Part shown: positions 1 through 7,794 of the stretch, piece after piece
Layout: every line of letters begins with the position of its first letter
Position numbering within the stretch: position 1 is the stretch's first letter
Origin: Deferribacteraceae bacterium UBA6793
Lineage (GTDB): Bacteria > Chrysiogenota > Deferribacteres > Deferribacterales > Geovibrionaceae
Assembly (NCBI GenBank): GCA_002452405.1
Contig: DKFP01000013.1
Coordinates: forward strand, 1-52,194
Direction: 5' to 3'
DNA length: 52,194 bases
Notes under the pieces: model-generated
Told to the model about the DNA's origin: nothing
Databases searched by the model: none
The model's input: only the letters and a program-made list of their open reading frames with translations
Translations under genes and position numbers: made by a program

Positions 1-90
1 AGCTACGGGGGCGTGAAAGAAAAAATTATAGATTGAAGAACTTTTTGTCAAGATATTTCTTTTTTCTGAAAAGTCTGCTATGTTGTTGCC

Positions 91-1101
91 ATGAAAAAAC
101 TTATACTTACTATAACTCTTATTGTATCAACATTTTACAGCTCTTTTGCAGATGCTCCCGTAATCGACAAAGACATCGTTTCAAAACGGATGGTCATGGT
201 TGGTTTTCATGCTACTGATTATAAAGACGAGGAGCTGAACGAGCTGAAACAGCAGATAGAGAAGGGACTCGTTGCCGGAGTGGTTTTCTACGGTTACAAC
301 GTTGAGTCCAGAAATCAGGTAAAAAGGCTCATCGCCGAACTTAACCGCCACAACCGCTCATTTATTCCGCTGCTCATCGCTGTGGACGAAGAGGGCGGGC
401 GCGTGCAGAGGCTCACTGTTGACAAGGGTTTTGTCGAAGAACCCACCGCGCAGTACATTGCAAGGCACATGACCCCCGATCAGGCGGAGCGCGTTTATGA
501 ACTGACAGCCCGCGACCTCGCAGACGTTGGTTTCAACGTCAATTTCGCACCTGTAATAGACCTGAACATCAACCCTTCGTCCCCAGTTATCGGTGCTATC
601 GAGCGCAGCTATTCTGCGGATGTTGACACTGTGGTTGCATATGCAAAGGCGTTCATCAATGCCCACAGAAAATACGGCATAATCACCTGCCTTAAACATT
701 TCCCGGGTCACGGGAGTGCAAAGAAGGACTCACATCAGGGCTTTACAGACGTTTCAACAACATGGAATGATATGGAGCTTGAGCCGTTTCAAAGGCTTAT
801 CGCCGACGGTTATGCTGACATGATAATGACCGCGCACGTTTACAATTCCGGTATAGACCCCGATTATCCTGCGACACTCTCCAAAAAGACAATTTCTCTG
901 TTACAGGACATGGGTTACAAGGGGCTTGTGATAAGCGACGACCTCCAGATGGGTGCCATAACGGACAATTTCAGCTTCGAGGACACGGTTAAGCTGGCTG
1001 TTGATGCCGGAAACAATATCCTGTTGTTCTCAAACTACTTTTTCTATGAAAAGCATTATCCGGAAAAGGTTCGTCAGGTTCTGGGAATACAGCTCAATTA
1101 A
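91..1101 (+). CDS. nagZ: Beta-N-acetylhexosaminidase NagZ (GH3), exported
   Basis: A family 3 glycoside hydrolase of 336 residues, predicted to release N-acetylglucosamine from peptidoglycan fragments. The family signature KHFPGHG lies at about residues 202-208, followed by the Asp213/His215 pair that serves as acid/base in NagZ enzymes. The probable nucleophile is the first Asp of SDDLQMGA near residue 283. The first 20 residues form a typical signal peptide (KK, hydrophobic core, then SSFA), so the enzyme should act in the periplasm, unlike cytoplasmic E. coli NagZ. The length fits a one-domain member of the family. No good Shine-Dalgarno is visible before the ATG. It precedes the purine operon by about 100 bases and is not obviously related to it. 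Confidence 0.88.
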   Translation: MKKLILTITLIVSTFYSSFADAPVIDKDIVSKRMVMVGFHATDYKDEELNELKQQIEKGLVAGVVFYGYNVESRNQVKRLIAELNRHNRSFIPLLIAVDEEGGRVQRLTVDKGFVEEPTAQYIARHMTPDQAERVYELTARDLADVGFNVNFAPVIDLNINPSSPVIGAIERSYSADVDTVVAYAKAFINAHRKYGIITCLKHFPGHGSAKKDSHQGFTDVSTTWNDMELEPFQRLIADGYADMIMTAHVYNSGIDPDYPATLSKKTISLLQDMGYKGLVISDDLQMGAITDNFSFEDTVKLAVDAGNNILLFSNYFFYEKHYPEKVRQVLGIQLN

Positions 1102-1202
1102 ATTTGAATTTTTAAATGACATGCCTGATGGTTTCTGATATAAAAAATCTTCCGATACAGGTGCGTCTAAAATCTGAAATAAACATAGAAAAGGTGTCTT
1201 TA

Positions 1203-1436
1203 ATGAAAGCAAAAGTGTATGTCAGGCTTAAAAACGGCGTTCTCGACCCTCAGGGACAGACAATCCAAAGCTCAATCGAGAGAATGGGTTACGATTTCGC
1301 AAGTGAGGTAAGGGTCGGAAAGGTCTTCGAGATTGAGGTTAAGGACGAATCCTGCCGCAAAGACCTTGAAAAGATAGCGTCAACGATGCTTGCAAACATG
1401 ATCATCGAAGAATACTCCATAGAGTTTGAGGCGTAA
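1203..1436 (+). CDS. purS: Phosphoribosylformylglycinamidine synthase subunit PurS
   Basis: A 77-residue protein matching PurS, the small bridging subunit of the three-part FGAM synthetase (PurS, PurQ, PurL) in purine synthesis. The N-terminus KAKVYVRLKNGVLDPQG and the internal run ending near VRVGK are typical. An upstream in-frame ATG at 1116 exists, but the start at 1203 has a ribosome-binding site (AAGGTG, about 7 bases away) and gives the family's usual length. Two bases separate its stop from purQ, so the genes are probably translated together. Confidence 0.93.
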   Translation: MKAKVYVRLKNGVLDPQGQTIQSSIERMGYDFASEVRVGKVFEIEVKDESCRKDLEKIASTMLANMIIEEYSIEFEA

Positions 1437-1438
1437 GT

Positions 1439-2137
1439 ATGAAAGCCGGAGTAGTTGTTTTTCCGGGGTCCAACTGTGACCACGACTGCTATCACGTTTT
1501 AAAGCATGTCATAGGTGCCGAAACGGTATTTCTGTGGCATAAGGACACCGACCTTCAGGGTGTTGACCTCGTGGTTTTTCCGGGCGGGTTCTCATATGGG
1601 GACTACCTGCGCTGCGGAGCCATTGCGAAGTTCTCCCCCATCGTCAGCGAGGTCATAAAATTTGCCGAAAACGGCGGGCACGTGCTTGGAATCTGCAACG
1701 GATTTCAGGTGCTCACCGAGTCCGGTCTTCTCCCCGGCGCACTGATGCGCAACAGGGGTCTTAAATTCAAATGCGAATATGTCAACCTGCGCGTGGACAA
1801 TTCCGACACTCCCTACACAAACATGTACGCCGACGGCGAAGTGATACGTATCCCCATAGCCCATGCAGACGGTAATTATTATATCGACGAAGAGGGCATG
1901 AAGGAGCTTGAGGAGAACAACCAGATTGTTTTCCGCTATTGCGACGATAACGGAACGGCAGAGGACGACAGCAACCCCAACGGTTCGCTTGGCAACATTG
2001 CCGGAATAATCAACAAAAAGGGTAACGTTCTTGGCATGATGCCCCACCCCGAAAGGTGTGCGGAGGGCATTATGGAGACCCGCGACGGTTATTTCCTTTT
2101 TGAGTCCATAGCAAAATTCATCGGGGGTTGCAAATGA
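1439..2137 (+). CDS. purQ: Phosphoribosylformylglycinamidine synthase subunit PurQ (glutaminase)
   Basis: The class I glutamine amidotransferase subunit of FGAM synthetase, 232 residues. It supplies ammonia from glutamine to PurL. The nucleophile is Cys86 in GICNGFQ, and the His/Glu pair sits in MMPHPERCAE near residues 205-207. The oxyanion region FPGGFSYGD is at about 47-55. The stop codon overlaps the purL start in an ATGA, a sign of translational coupling and of a fixed subunit ratio. Confidence 0.95.
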   Translation: MKAGVVVFPGSNCDHDCYHVLKHVIGAETVFLWHKDTDLQGVDLVVFPGGFSYGDYLRCGAIAKFSPIVSEVIKFAENGGHVLGICNGFQVLTESGLLPGALMRNRGLKFKCEYVNLRVDNSDTPYTNMYADGEVIRIPIAHADGNYYIDEEGMKELEENNQIVFRYCDDNGTAEDDSNPNGSLGNIAGIINKKGNVLGMMPHPERCAEGIMETRDGYFLFESIAKFIGGCK

Positions 2138-4365
2138 GCGTATATGAAAAATTCGGCTTCCCCGAAGTAACGGCGGAAGCGGCAAAGGGCATGGGGCTTT
2201 CCGCGTCCGAGTTTGACGGCGTTAAGAAACTTCTGGGCAGAATGCCCAACTACATAGAACTTGGGGTCATTTCATCAATGTATTCCGAGCATTGCAGCTA
2301 CAAATCCAGCCGTATCCACCTTGCAAAATTCCCCACGACAGCTCCCTGGGTTGTTCAGGGACCCGGCGAAAACGCAGGTATCATAGAGGTTGACGACGAA
2401 GGGCTTTGCGTATGCTTTAAGGTTGAATCCCACAACCACCCGTCGTTCATAGAGCCTTTTCAGGGTGCAGCCACAGGCGTTGGCGGTATCCTCCGTGACG
2501 TTTTCACCATGGGCGCAAGACCTGTTGCGGCTATGAACTCGCTCCGTTTCGGCAAGCTGGATAAACCTAAGAACCGCCAGATATTTGAAGGCGTTGTAGC
2601 GGGAATCTCCCATTACGGCAACTGTTTCGGCGTTCCCACAGTCGGCGGCGAAGTATATTTCAACAGTTGCTACGACGGCAACCCGCTGGTAAACGCTTTT
2701 GCACTCGGCGTTGTGCAGAAAGAGAACATCTATCTTGCGAAGGCGGAAGGTCTCGGCAACCCCGTTATCTACGTCGGCGCGAAGACGGGCAGGGACGGCA
2801 TCCACGGAGCTACTATGGCTTCCGAGGAGTTCAACGAGAACAGCGAATCAAAACGCCCCAACGTACAGATAGGCGACCCTTTCAAGGAAAAACTGCTGCT
2901 TGAGGCTTGCCTTGAGCTTATGAAGACTGACTACATCGTCGGTATACAGGACATGGGAGCCGCAGGGCTTACCAGCTCTTCATTCGAGATGGCATCCAAA
3001 TCAGGCTCCGGCGTAAGGCTCGACCTCGATATGGTGCCCATGCGCGAAAAGGGCATGAACCCTTATGAAATCATGCTTTCCGAGTCACAGGAGCGTATGC
3101 TTATGGTGGCGAAGAAGGGTTATGAAGATAAGGTGAAAGCGATATTTGACAAATGGGATCTGGATGCGGTTGTTATCGGTGAGGTGACAAACGACGGGTA
3201 TGTAAGACTTTTCTGGGACGGCGAAGAGGTTGCCGCTCTGGAGGCTGCGCCCCTTGCGGACGAAGCGCCCAAGTATAACAGACCCTATGTCAGAGGCGAA
3301 TATATGGACGAGCTTCAGCGTCTGCCCAAGGTGGAATCACCTTCGAACCTGCAAAAGGTTCTGGAAGACCTGCTCGCCAACGAAACCATAGCTTCCAAAC
3401 GCTGGGTATGGAACCAGTACGACCATATGGTTCGTGTGGGCACCGTACAGCTCCCCGGTTCCGATGCTGCTGTTATAAGGCTGAACGAATCGGAGAAGGG
3501 CATTGCTATTTCCAGCGACTGCAACAGCAGATACTGTCTGCTGAATCCCTATGAGGGCGGAAAGGCGGCTATCGCCGAATCAGCAAGAAACGTTGCTGTG
3601 AGCGGTGCGCGCCCCAGAGCGTTTACCAACTGTCTTAACTTCGGAAACCCCGAAAAACCGGACATCATGTGGCAGTTCGTTTCTGCCGTTGAGGGCATGG
3701 CGGAAGCTGCAAAAGTGCTTGAAACTCCGGCAATCAGCGGTAACGTCTCCCTTTACAACGAAACAGAGGGCAAACCGATACATCCCACACCCACAATAGT
3801 TATGGTTGGCGTTTTCGACGACGTTACAAAGCGCATCGGCTCATACTTCACAAGTATGGAGAGCGCTGTGTATCTGCTCGGTGAGAACACCGGATACATA
3901 GGCGGCAGTGAGTATCTTGCGTCTGTGCACGGATATGAACGCGGTGACGCGCCTGAGGTTGACCTTGAGCGCGAGAAAAACATAATAGATTTCATGTGCG
4001 ATGCGGCGGACAAAAGACTTGTAAAGGCGGCTCATGACGTATCCGAGGGCGGTCTTGCCGTTGCTCTTTGCGAGATGTGTTTCGGCGGAGAGAACGTCGG
4101 CGTGAACATTAAGCTGGAGAGCGGCATACGCAGTGATGCCCTTCTGTTCGGCGAAAACCACGGACGTGTCATCCTTGAGATAGATGTAAATAACGCGCAG
4201 GCGATAACAGACCTTGCGGAAAAATATAATCTGCCTATATCGAAGATAGGACGCACATGCAGCGGACTTATCGAGATTGCGAACAAAAGCGACAAAGTGA
4301 TTTCCGCAAAAGTTGCTGATCTTGAAAAGATATGGAAAAACAGTATCGGAGACAGAATGAAATGA
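2134..4365 (+). CDS. purL: Phosphoribosylformylglycinamidine synthase subunit PurL
   Basis: The 743-residue synthetase subunit that uses ATP and ammonia to convert FGAR to FGAM. This is the small PurL form that needs separate PurS and PurQ, unlike the roughly 1300-residue fused enzyme of enterobacteria. Recognisable segments are SEHCSYKSS near residue 51, the ESHNHPS motif near 98-104 and the second-half QDMGAAGL motif. The start at 2134 overlaps the purQ stop (ATGA); an ATG two codons earlier is possible but would lengthen the overlap. Its own stop overlaps purF in the same way. Confidence 0.95.
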   Translation: MSVYEKFGFPEVTAEAAKGMGLSASEFDGVKKLLGRMPNYIELGVISSMYSEHCSYKSSRIHLAKFPTTAPWVVQGPGENAGIIEVDDEGLCVCFKVESHNHPSFIEPFQGAATGVGGILRDVFTMGARPVAAMNSLRFGKLDKPKNRQIFEGVVAGISHYGNCFGVPTVGGEVYFNSCYDGNPLVNAFALGVVQKENIYLAKAEGLGNPVIYVGAKTGRDGIHGATMASEEFNENSESKRPNVQIGDPFKEKLLLEACLELMKTDYIVGIQDMGAAGLTSSSFEMASKSGSGVRLDLDMVPMREKGMNPYEIMLSESQERMLMVAKKGYEDKVKAIFDKWDLDAVVIGEVTNDGYVRLFWDGEEVAALEAAPLADEAPKYNRPYVRGEYMDELQRLPKVESPSNLQKVLEDLLANETIASKRWVWNQYDHMVRVGTVQLPGSDAAVIRLNESEKGIAISSDCNSRYCLLNPYEGGKAAIAESARNVAVSGARPRAFTNCLNFGNPEKPDIMWQFVSAVEGMAEAAKVLETPAISGNVSLYNETEGKPIHPTPTIVMVGVFDDVTKRIGSYFTSMESAVYLLGENTGYIGGSEYLASVHGYERGDAPEVDLEREKNIIDFMCDAADKRLVKAAHDVSEGGLAVALCEMCFGGENVGVNIKLESGIRSDALLFGENHGRVILEIDVNNAQAITDLAEKYNLPISKIGRTCSGLIEIANKSDKVISAKVADLEKIWKNSIGDRMK

Positions 4366-5732
4366 TTTTTGATAAATTTCACGAGGAATGCGGGGTAGCA
4401 GGGGTTCACGGAAACAGAGAGGCGGCTAATCTTGTTTATCTGTCGCTGTATTCGCTCCAGCACAGAGGACAGGAAGGCGCCGGTATAGCTGTTACCGACC
4501 GCAAACATATATCATATGAAAAGGGTATGGGGCTTGTGGCTGATATCTTCAGCCAGGAAAAGCTGGACAAACTTCAGGGAGACATCGCCATCGGGCACAA
4601 CAGATACTCCACAACAGGCGTATCCGCTCTGGCAAACACCCAGCCCATCACAGTTACGATAAACTTCGGCGAGATATCGCTGGCGCACAACGGAAACATT
4701 GTGAATGCGGACGAGATAAAGGACGGTCTGGTTGCCAGGGGTGCTATATTCGGCTCCACATCCGATTCGGAAGTAATCGTCCACCTTATCGCGAAATGCG
4801 GCAAAGAGAACCTTATCGATGCCATCACCGATTCACTGCGCAAGCTCAAAGGTGCGTTTTCACTGCTTATCATGACCAACGACAAGATGATAGGCGTGCG
4901 CGATGCCATGGGTATGCGCCCTCTGGTTCTCGGTAAACTGAAAAACAACGGATATATCCTTGCGTCGGAGACAGTTGCACTCGACCTTATCGAGGCAAGT
5001 TTCGTGCGCGAGATAGAGCCGGGCGAGATGGTCATAATCGACGACGACGGAATAAAATCCATCTTCCCGTTTGAGAAGACCACTCCGAAACCCTGCATAT
5101 TCGAGCACATCTATTTTGCACGTCCTGATTCGTATCTTTTCGGGCGCAACGTTTATGAAGTGCGTAAAAAATTCGGAAGATGGCTTGCGAACGAAACACC
5201 TGTTGAGGCGGACGTGGTCATTCCCGTTCCTGATTCTGGCGTTGTTGCCACTCTCGGTTATTCCGAGGCGAGCGGCATACCTTTCGAGATGGGTCTCATG
5301 CGTAACCACTACGTCGGCAGAACCTTCATCGAACCCAGCCAGTCCATCAGACACTTCGGCGTAAAGATAAAACTGAACCCCGTAAGGGAAGTTATAGAGG
5401 GCAAAAGAGTCGTTGTTGTTGATGACTCCATTGTAAGGGGCACAACAAGCCGCAAGATAGTCAAGATGCTGCGTGAGGCGGGCGCAAAAGAGGTGCATAT
5501 GCGCATCAGCTCACCCCCCACAGCGTTTCCCTGTTTCTACGGCATCGACACGCCCACAAGAAAAGAGCTGATAGCCTCTACACACACAATAGAGGAGACC
5601 AGAAAATACATTACCGCTGACAGTCTCGGATATCTCAGCCTCGAAGGGCTGCTGGATTGCGTTGGCAGTACAAGCTATTGCCATGCATGTTTCTCCGGTC
5701 AGTATCCGACGATTTACAAGAACGGCGAATGA
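4362..5732 (+). CDS. purF: Amidophosphoribosyltransferase PurF
   Basis: The first committed enzyme of purine synthesis, 456 residues, making phosphoribosylamine from PRPP and glutamine. The N-terminal Ntn glutaminase follows a nine-residue propeptide; the catalytic Cys10 is in EECGVAG. The C-terminal phosphoribosyltransferase half has the PRPP loop VVVVDDSIVRGTTS. Four cysteines at KPCIFEH, AFPCFYG and SYCHACFS match the [4Fe-4S] ligands of the Bacillus-type enzyme, so it is likely an iron-sulfur, oxygen-sensitive form. The start at 4362 overlaps the purL stop; an upstream ATG at 4332 would add ten residues before the propeptide and is less likely. A small UGA-containing gene follows after 11 bases. 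Confidence 0.95.
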   Translation: MIFDKFHEECGVAGVHGNREAANLVYLSLYSLQHRGQEGAGIAVTDRKHISYEKGMGLVADIFSQEKLDKLQGDIAIGHNRYSTTGVSALANTQPITVTINFGEISLAHNGNIVNADEIKDGLVARGAIFGSTSDSEVIVHLIAKCGKENLIDAITDSLRKLKGAFSLLIMTNDKMIGVRDAMGMRPLVLGKLKNNGYILASETVALDLIEASFVREIEPGEMVIIDDDGIKSIFPFEKTTPKPCIFEHIYFARPDSYLFGRNVYEVRKKFGRWLANETPVEADVVIPVPDSGVVATLGYSEASGIPFEMGLMRNHYVGRTFIEPSQSIRHFGVKIKLNPVREVIEGKRVVVVDDSIVRGTTSRKIVKMLREAGAKEVHMRISSPPTAFPCFYGIDTPTRKELIASTHTIEETRKYITADSLGYLSLEGLLDCVGSTSYCHACFSGQYPTIYKNGE

Positions 5733-5743
5733 CGGAGTGATTT

Positions 5744-6094
5744 ATGGAAGAGATGATCGTTATCCGTATGTTCGGCAGCAGCATGGAGTTTGTTTCAGGC
5801 TGAAGCCCGTCATACTTTCCCACAGGTTGTGGGACACACGACGACCCGTATGAACAGCTTTCCTATAGGCTGGATGCACTTCTGACAAAGGAATACGGAC
5901 TCGACAGGATTGATTTCAAGTACATCGACGTATCGTCGCCGGAGATACTTGATTACATCAACGATATCGAGACCATTGTAGACGGAAGACTGCCTCTACC
6001 CTATGTTTCTCTGAACAAAAAGGCTCTCTGCTGGGGGCTTTCAGAGGCGGAGGATATCCTTACAAGGGTCAAGCTGAAACTGGAAGATAGTTAA
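5744..6094 (+). CDS. Putative selenoprotein, thioredoxin-fold-like, with in-frame UGA (Sec20)
   Basis: This frame begins with ATG at 5744, six bases after a GGAG at 5734-5737. It meets TGA at 5801-5803 (codon 20) and then stays open to TAA at 6092-6094, giving 116 residues if UGA is read as selenocysteine. The motif is VSG-U-SPSYFPTGCGT, with a cysteine at 29. Later features look like a real thioredoxin-type fold: DFKYIDVSSPE (57-67), a candidate cis-proline strand LPLPYVSLN (83-91) and an amphipathic C-terminal helix. The layout recalls the DUF1462/YuzD family, which carries cysteines at the equivalent place. A hairpin just after the UGA fits a bacterial SECIS element. The gene is the last of the purine operon. 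The alternative is a nonsense-mutated cysteine gene. I could not test for selA/B/C, which are outside the window. Confidence 0.72.
5801..5843 (+). promoter_or_regulatory. SECIS-like hairpin after in-frame UGA
   Basis: After the UGA at 5801-5803 the RNA can form an upper stem TCCCACA (5818-5824) with TGTGGGA (5828-5834) around a GGT apical loop at 5825-5827. A lower stem CGTC (5808-5811) with GACG (5840-5843) closes it. The loop lies about 21 nt past the UGA. A G-rich apical loop on a short stem at about that distance is what SelB-dependent bacterial SECIS elements show. The stem is part of the coding sequence, as expected in bacteria. Confidence 0.65.
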
Positions 6095-6098
6095 TCAG

Positions 6099-6124
6099 GC
6101 CGCTCACAACGAGCGGCTTTTTTT
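6099..6124 (+). terminator. Rho-independent terminator of the purine operon
   Basis: GCCGCTC (6099-6105), a five-base loop, GAGCGGC (6111-6117), then seven T. It lies 4 bases after the UAA of the UGA-containing gene. The terminator therefore closes the operon after that gene, supporting it as a real last cistron. Confidence 0.9.
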
Positions 6125-6125
6125 A

Positions 6126-6510
6126 TTTGCCGTTGATATGCGTCGCTCTGCTGCGTCAGTTTCCCCTCGCTCGCAACACATACCCATATGTATGCTTTTG
6201 CTCGTCTCAGAAAAACTTCCTTGCATAGCTCGCATCTGAACGGCAAAAAGAGGGTTATGCGTCGCTCTGCTGCGTCAGTTTCCCCTCGCTCGCAACACAT
6301 ACCCATATGTATGCTTTTTGCTCGTCTCAGAAAAACTTCCTTGCATAGCTTGCATCTGAACGGCAAAAAGAGGATATGCGTCGCTCTGTGGCGTCAGTTT
6401 CCCCTCACTCGCAACACATACTCATATGTATGCTTTTGCTCGTCTCAGAAAAACTTCCTTGCATAGCTCGCATCTGAACGGCAAAAAGAGGGTTATGCGT
6501 CGCTACTGCT
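6126..6510. repeat. Tandem array of 119-bp repeats (three full copies plus a partial)
   Basis: Three near-identical units start with ATGCGTCGCTCTG at 6138, 6257 and 6376, and a partial fourth starts at 6495; the spacing is exactly 119 bases each time. Each unit contains the self-complementary stretch CATACCCATATGTATG and ends in GAACGGCAAAAAGAGG. A nine-base TTTGCCGTT at 6126-6134 is the inverse of AACGGCAAA at the end of the third unit (6477-6485), so inverted ends bracket the array. 119 is not a multiple of three, so short open frames on both strands change phase between copies and are not genes. Copies differ by a few substitutions and single-base indels. Confidence 0.9.
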
Positions 6511-6564
6511 CCTCGCGACGACTGAATAATATCAGTCTCTGCGAGCGCAGTGAAGCAGTCTCAA
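6508..6564. repeat. REP-like palindromic intergenic element
   Basis: After the array the sequence folds as CTCGC - GACTGA - ATAATA - TCAGTC - GCGAG, an imperfect stem of eleven pairs, and continues TGCGAGCGCAGTGAAGCAGTC. The second part closely resembles a dispersed short repeat seen in many bacteria, recalled as TGCGAGCGCAGCGAAGCAATC. The reverse strand of the 119-bp units has related GAGCGA words. Identity as a mobile or structural repeat is inferred from memory of that family. Confidence 0.5.
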
Positions 6565-6599
6565 TTTTTGCAGACCGGATACTATATGTGATTAATCAC

Positions 6600-6628
6600 T
6601 TGTTCGCTAAAAAGTTATCCTTTATAAT
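6600..6628 (+). promoter_or_regulatory. Sigma70-type promoter of the histidine kinase gene
   Basis: TTGTTC at 6600-6605, a 17-base spacer and a perfect TATAAT at 6623-6628. The expected start of transcription falls at about 6634-6636, on or next to the ATG of the kinase at 6634. Confidence 0.6.
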
Positions 6629-6633
6629 CTTGT

Positions 6634-7767
6634 ATGCTGCACACAAATTTTGCCCCCGCCGAACGGGACGACAACGATTCCATACTGGAGATATACAGGC
6701 TGATAGCGTCCGAACCCATCTTCAGGGCGCTTATGGACAAACTTGAGCAGAATCTTCTCATACTAAACGACAAACGTCAGACGGTATTCGTTAATAACGC
6801 TGTCCTGAAAAACTATTCAATTGCCCGTCCGGAAGATATTCTGGGGCTTAGACCTGGTGAGATATTCAAATGCGTGAACTCCACAGAAGCAGGCGGCTGC
6901 GGTACAGCTCTGTTCTGCAAAGAGTGCGGCGCGGTCAATGCGATACTCGCAACGCAGCTTAAAGGCGACGATAGGATAGACGAATGCGTTATAACCTCAG
7001 TTGACGGCGAAACCTACGAACTCCAGATAAGCAGCAGACCTTTCGAGTTCAAAGGTGTCAGCTATACGCTCTTTTCGCTCTGCGACATAGGGCAGAAAAA
7101 GCGCATGAAGGTGCTTGAACAGATATTTTTCCATGACATCCTGAATATTGCCGGGGGCATTCATTCAATGCTGAGGCTTATTACGGATGAGAGCATGTTT
7201 GACGACGATGACCAGAAAGACAAGCTGAACAGGTTGCTTGTCGCAACATCCGAACAGCTTATTAATGAGCTTTCCGCCCACAAGACACTGAAAGCTGCGG
7301 AGATGCACGAACTGCTTGTCAGTAAAACAACATTTATGACCACCGACTTTCTCTCAAGCGTAATCTCTATGGCGGAGAATCTCAAATCAGCATATGGGAA
7401 GATAATTTATCTCGACGCTTCCAGTGACAATTTTGAGCTGGAAACCGATGAAACGCTCCTCTCACGAGTGCTGCTGAACATGCTCACAAACGCTCTGGAA
7501 GCCTCCGAAACAGGGGACAAGGTGACTGTCTCTGCGAAACTGACAGACGGCATAGCTGTTTTCAGCGTTCAGAACAGACAGGTTATCCCTCATGAACACC
7601 GCCACCAGATATTCCGCAAATCGTTCACCACTAAAAAACACGGATCGGGACTCGGCACCCACAGTATAAAACTTCTTACTGAACGCTATCTCAAAGGCAG
7701 AGCAGATTTCACAACAGACGAGAAATCCGGCACTGTTTTCCGTATCCACATCACAACACGCATATAA
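6634..7767 (+). CDS. PAS-domain sensor histidine kinase with cysteine cluster
   Basis: A soluble sensor kinase of 377 residues with no membrane segment. A PAS-like domain (about 35-155) contains Cys80, Cys89, Cys95 and Cys98 in a KC-x8-C-x5-C-x2-C arrangement that could bind a metal or sense redox state. The phosphoacceptor is probably His167 in FFHDILN, followed by a dimerisation helix. The ATPase domain has the N box LLNMLTNALEAS and the G2 loop KHGSGLGTHS; the G1 box is degenerate. No response regulator is adjacent. The first ATG lies only five bases after the promoter -10 box, so the mRNA may be leaderless; the next Met in frame is residue 34, just before the PAS domain. Confidence 0.82.
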   Translation: MLHTNFAPAERDDNDSILEIYRLIASEPIFRALMDKLEQNLLILNDKRQTVFVNNAVLKNYSIARPEDILGLRPGEIFKCVNSTEAGGCGTALFCKECGAVNAILATQLKGDDRIDECVITSVDGETYELQISSRPFEFKGVSYTLFSLCDIGQKKRMKVLEQIFFHDILNIAGGIHSMLRLITDESMFDDDDQKDKLNRLLVATSEQLINELSAHKTLKAAEMHELLVSKTTFMTTDFLSSVISMAENLKSAYGKIIYLDASSDNFELETDETLLSRVLLNMLTNALEASETGDKVTVSAKLTDGIAVFSVQNRQVIPHEHRHQIFRKSFTTKKHGSGLGTHSIKLLTERYLKGRADFTTDEKSGTVFRIHITTRI

Positions 7768-7794
7768 TCAATTCCAGACATTTTATGTTTATAA

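Noticed and set aside
5662..5853. A 63-codon frame overlapping the end of purF
   Set aside because: It is out of frame with both purF and the UGA gene, is arginine-rich and has no recognisable sequence.
5733..6094. Non-coding gap or decayed gene after purF
   Set aside because: The frame stays open without frameshift on both sides of one TGA, has a good ribosome-binding site, a SECIS-like hairpin and a terminator just after its final stop. A simple nonsense mutation remains possible but is less likely.
6138..6510. CRISPR array
   Set aside because: The unit is a continuous 119-bp tandem repeat without unique spacers, and no cas genes are nearby.
6091..6746. Short frames on both strands across the 119-bp repeats
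   Set aside because: They exist only because of the repeat; the period is not a multiple of three, so copies shift phase, and no ribosome-binding sites fit.
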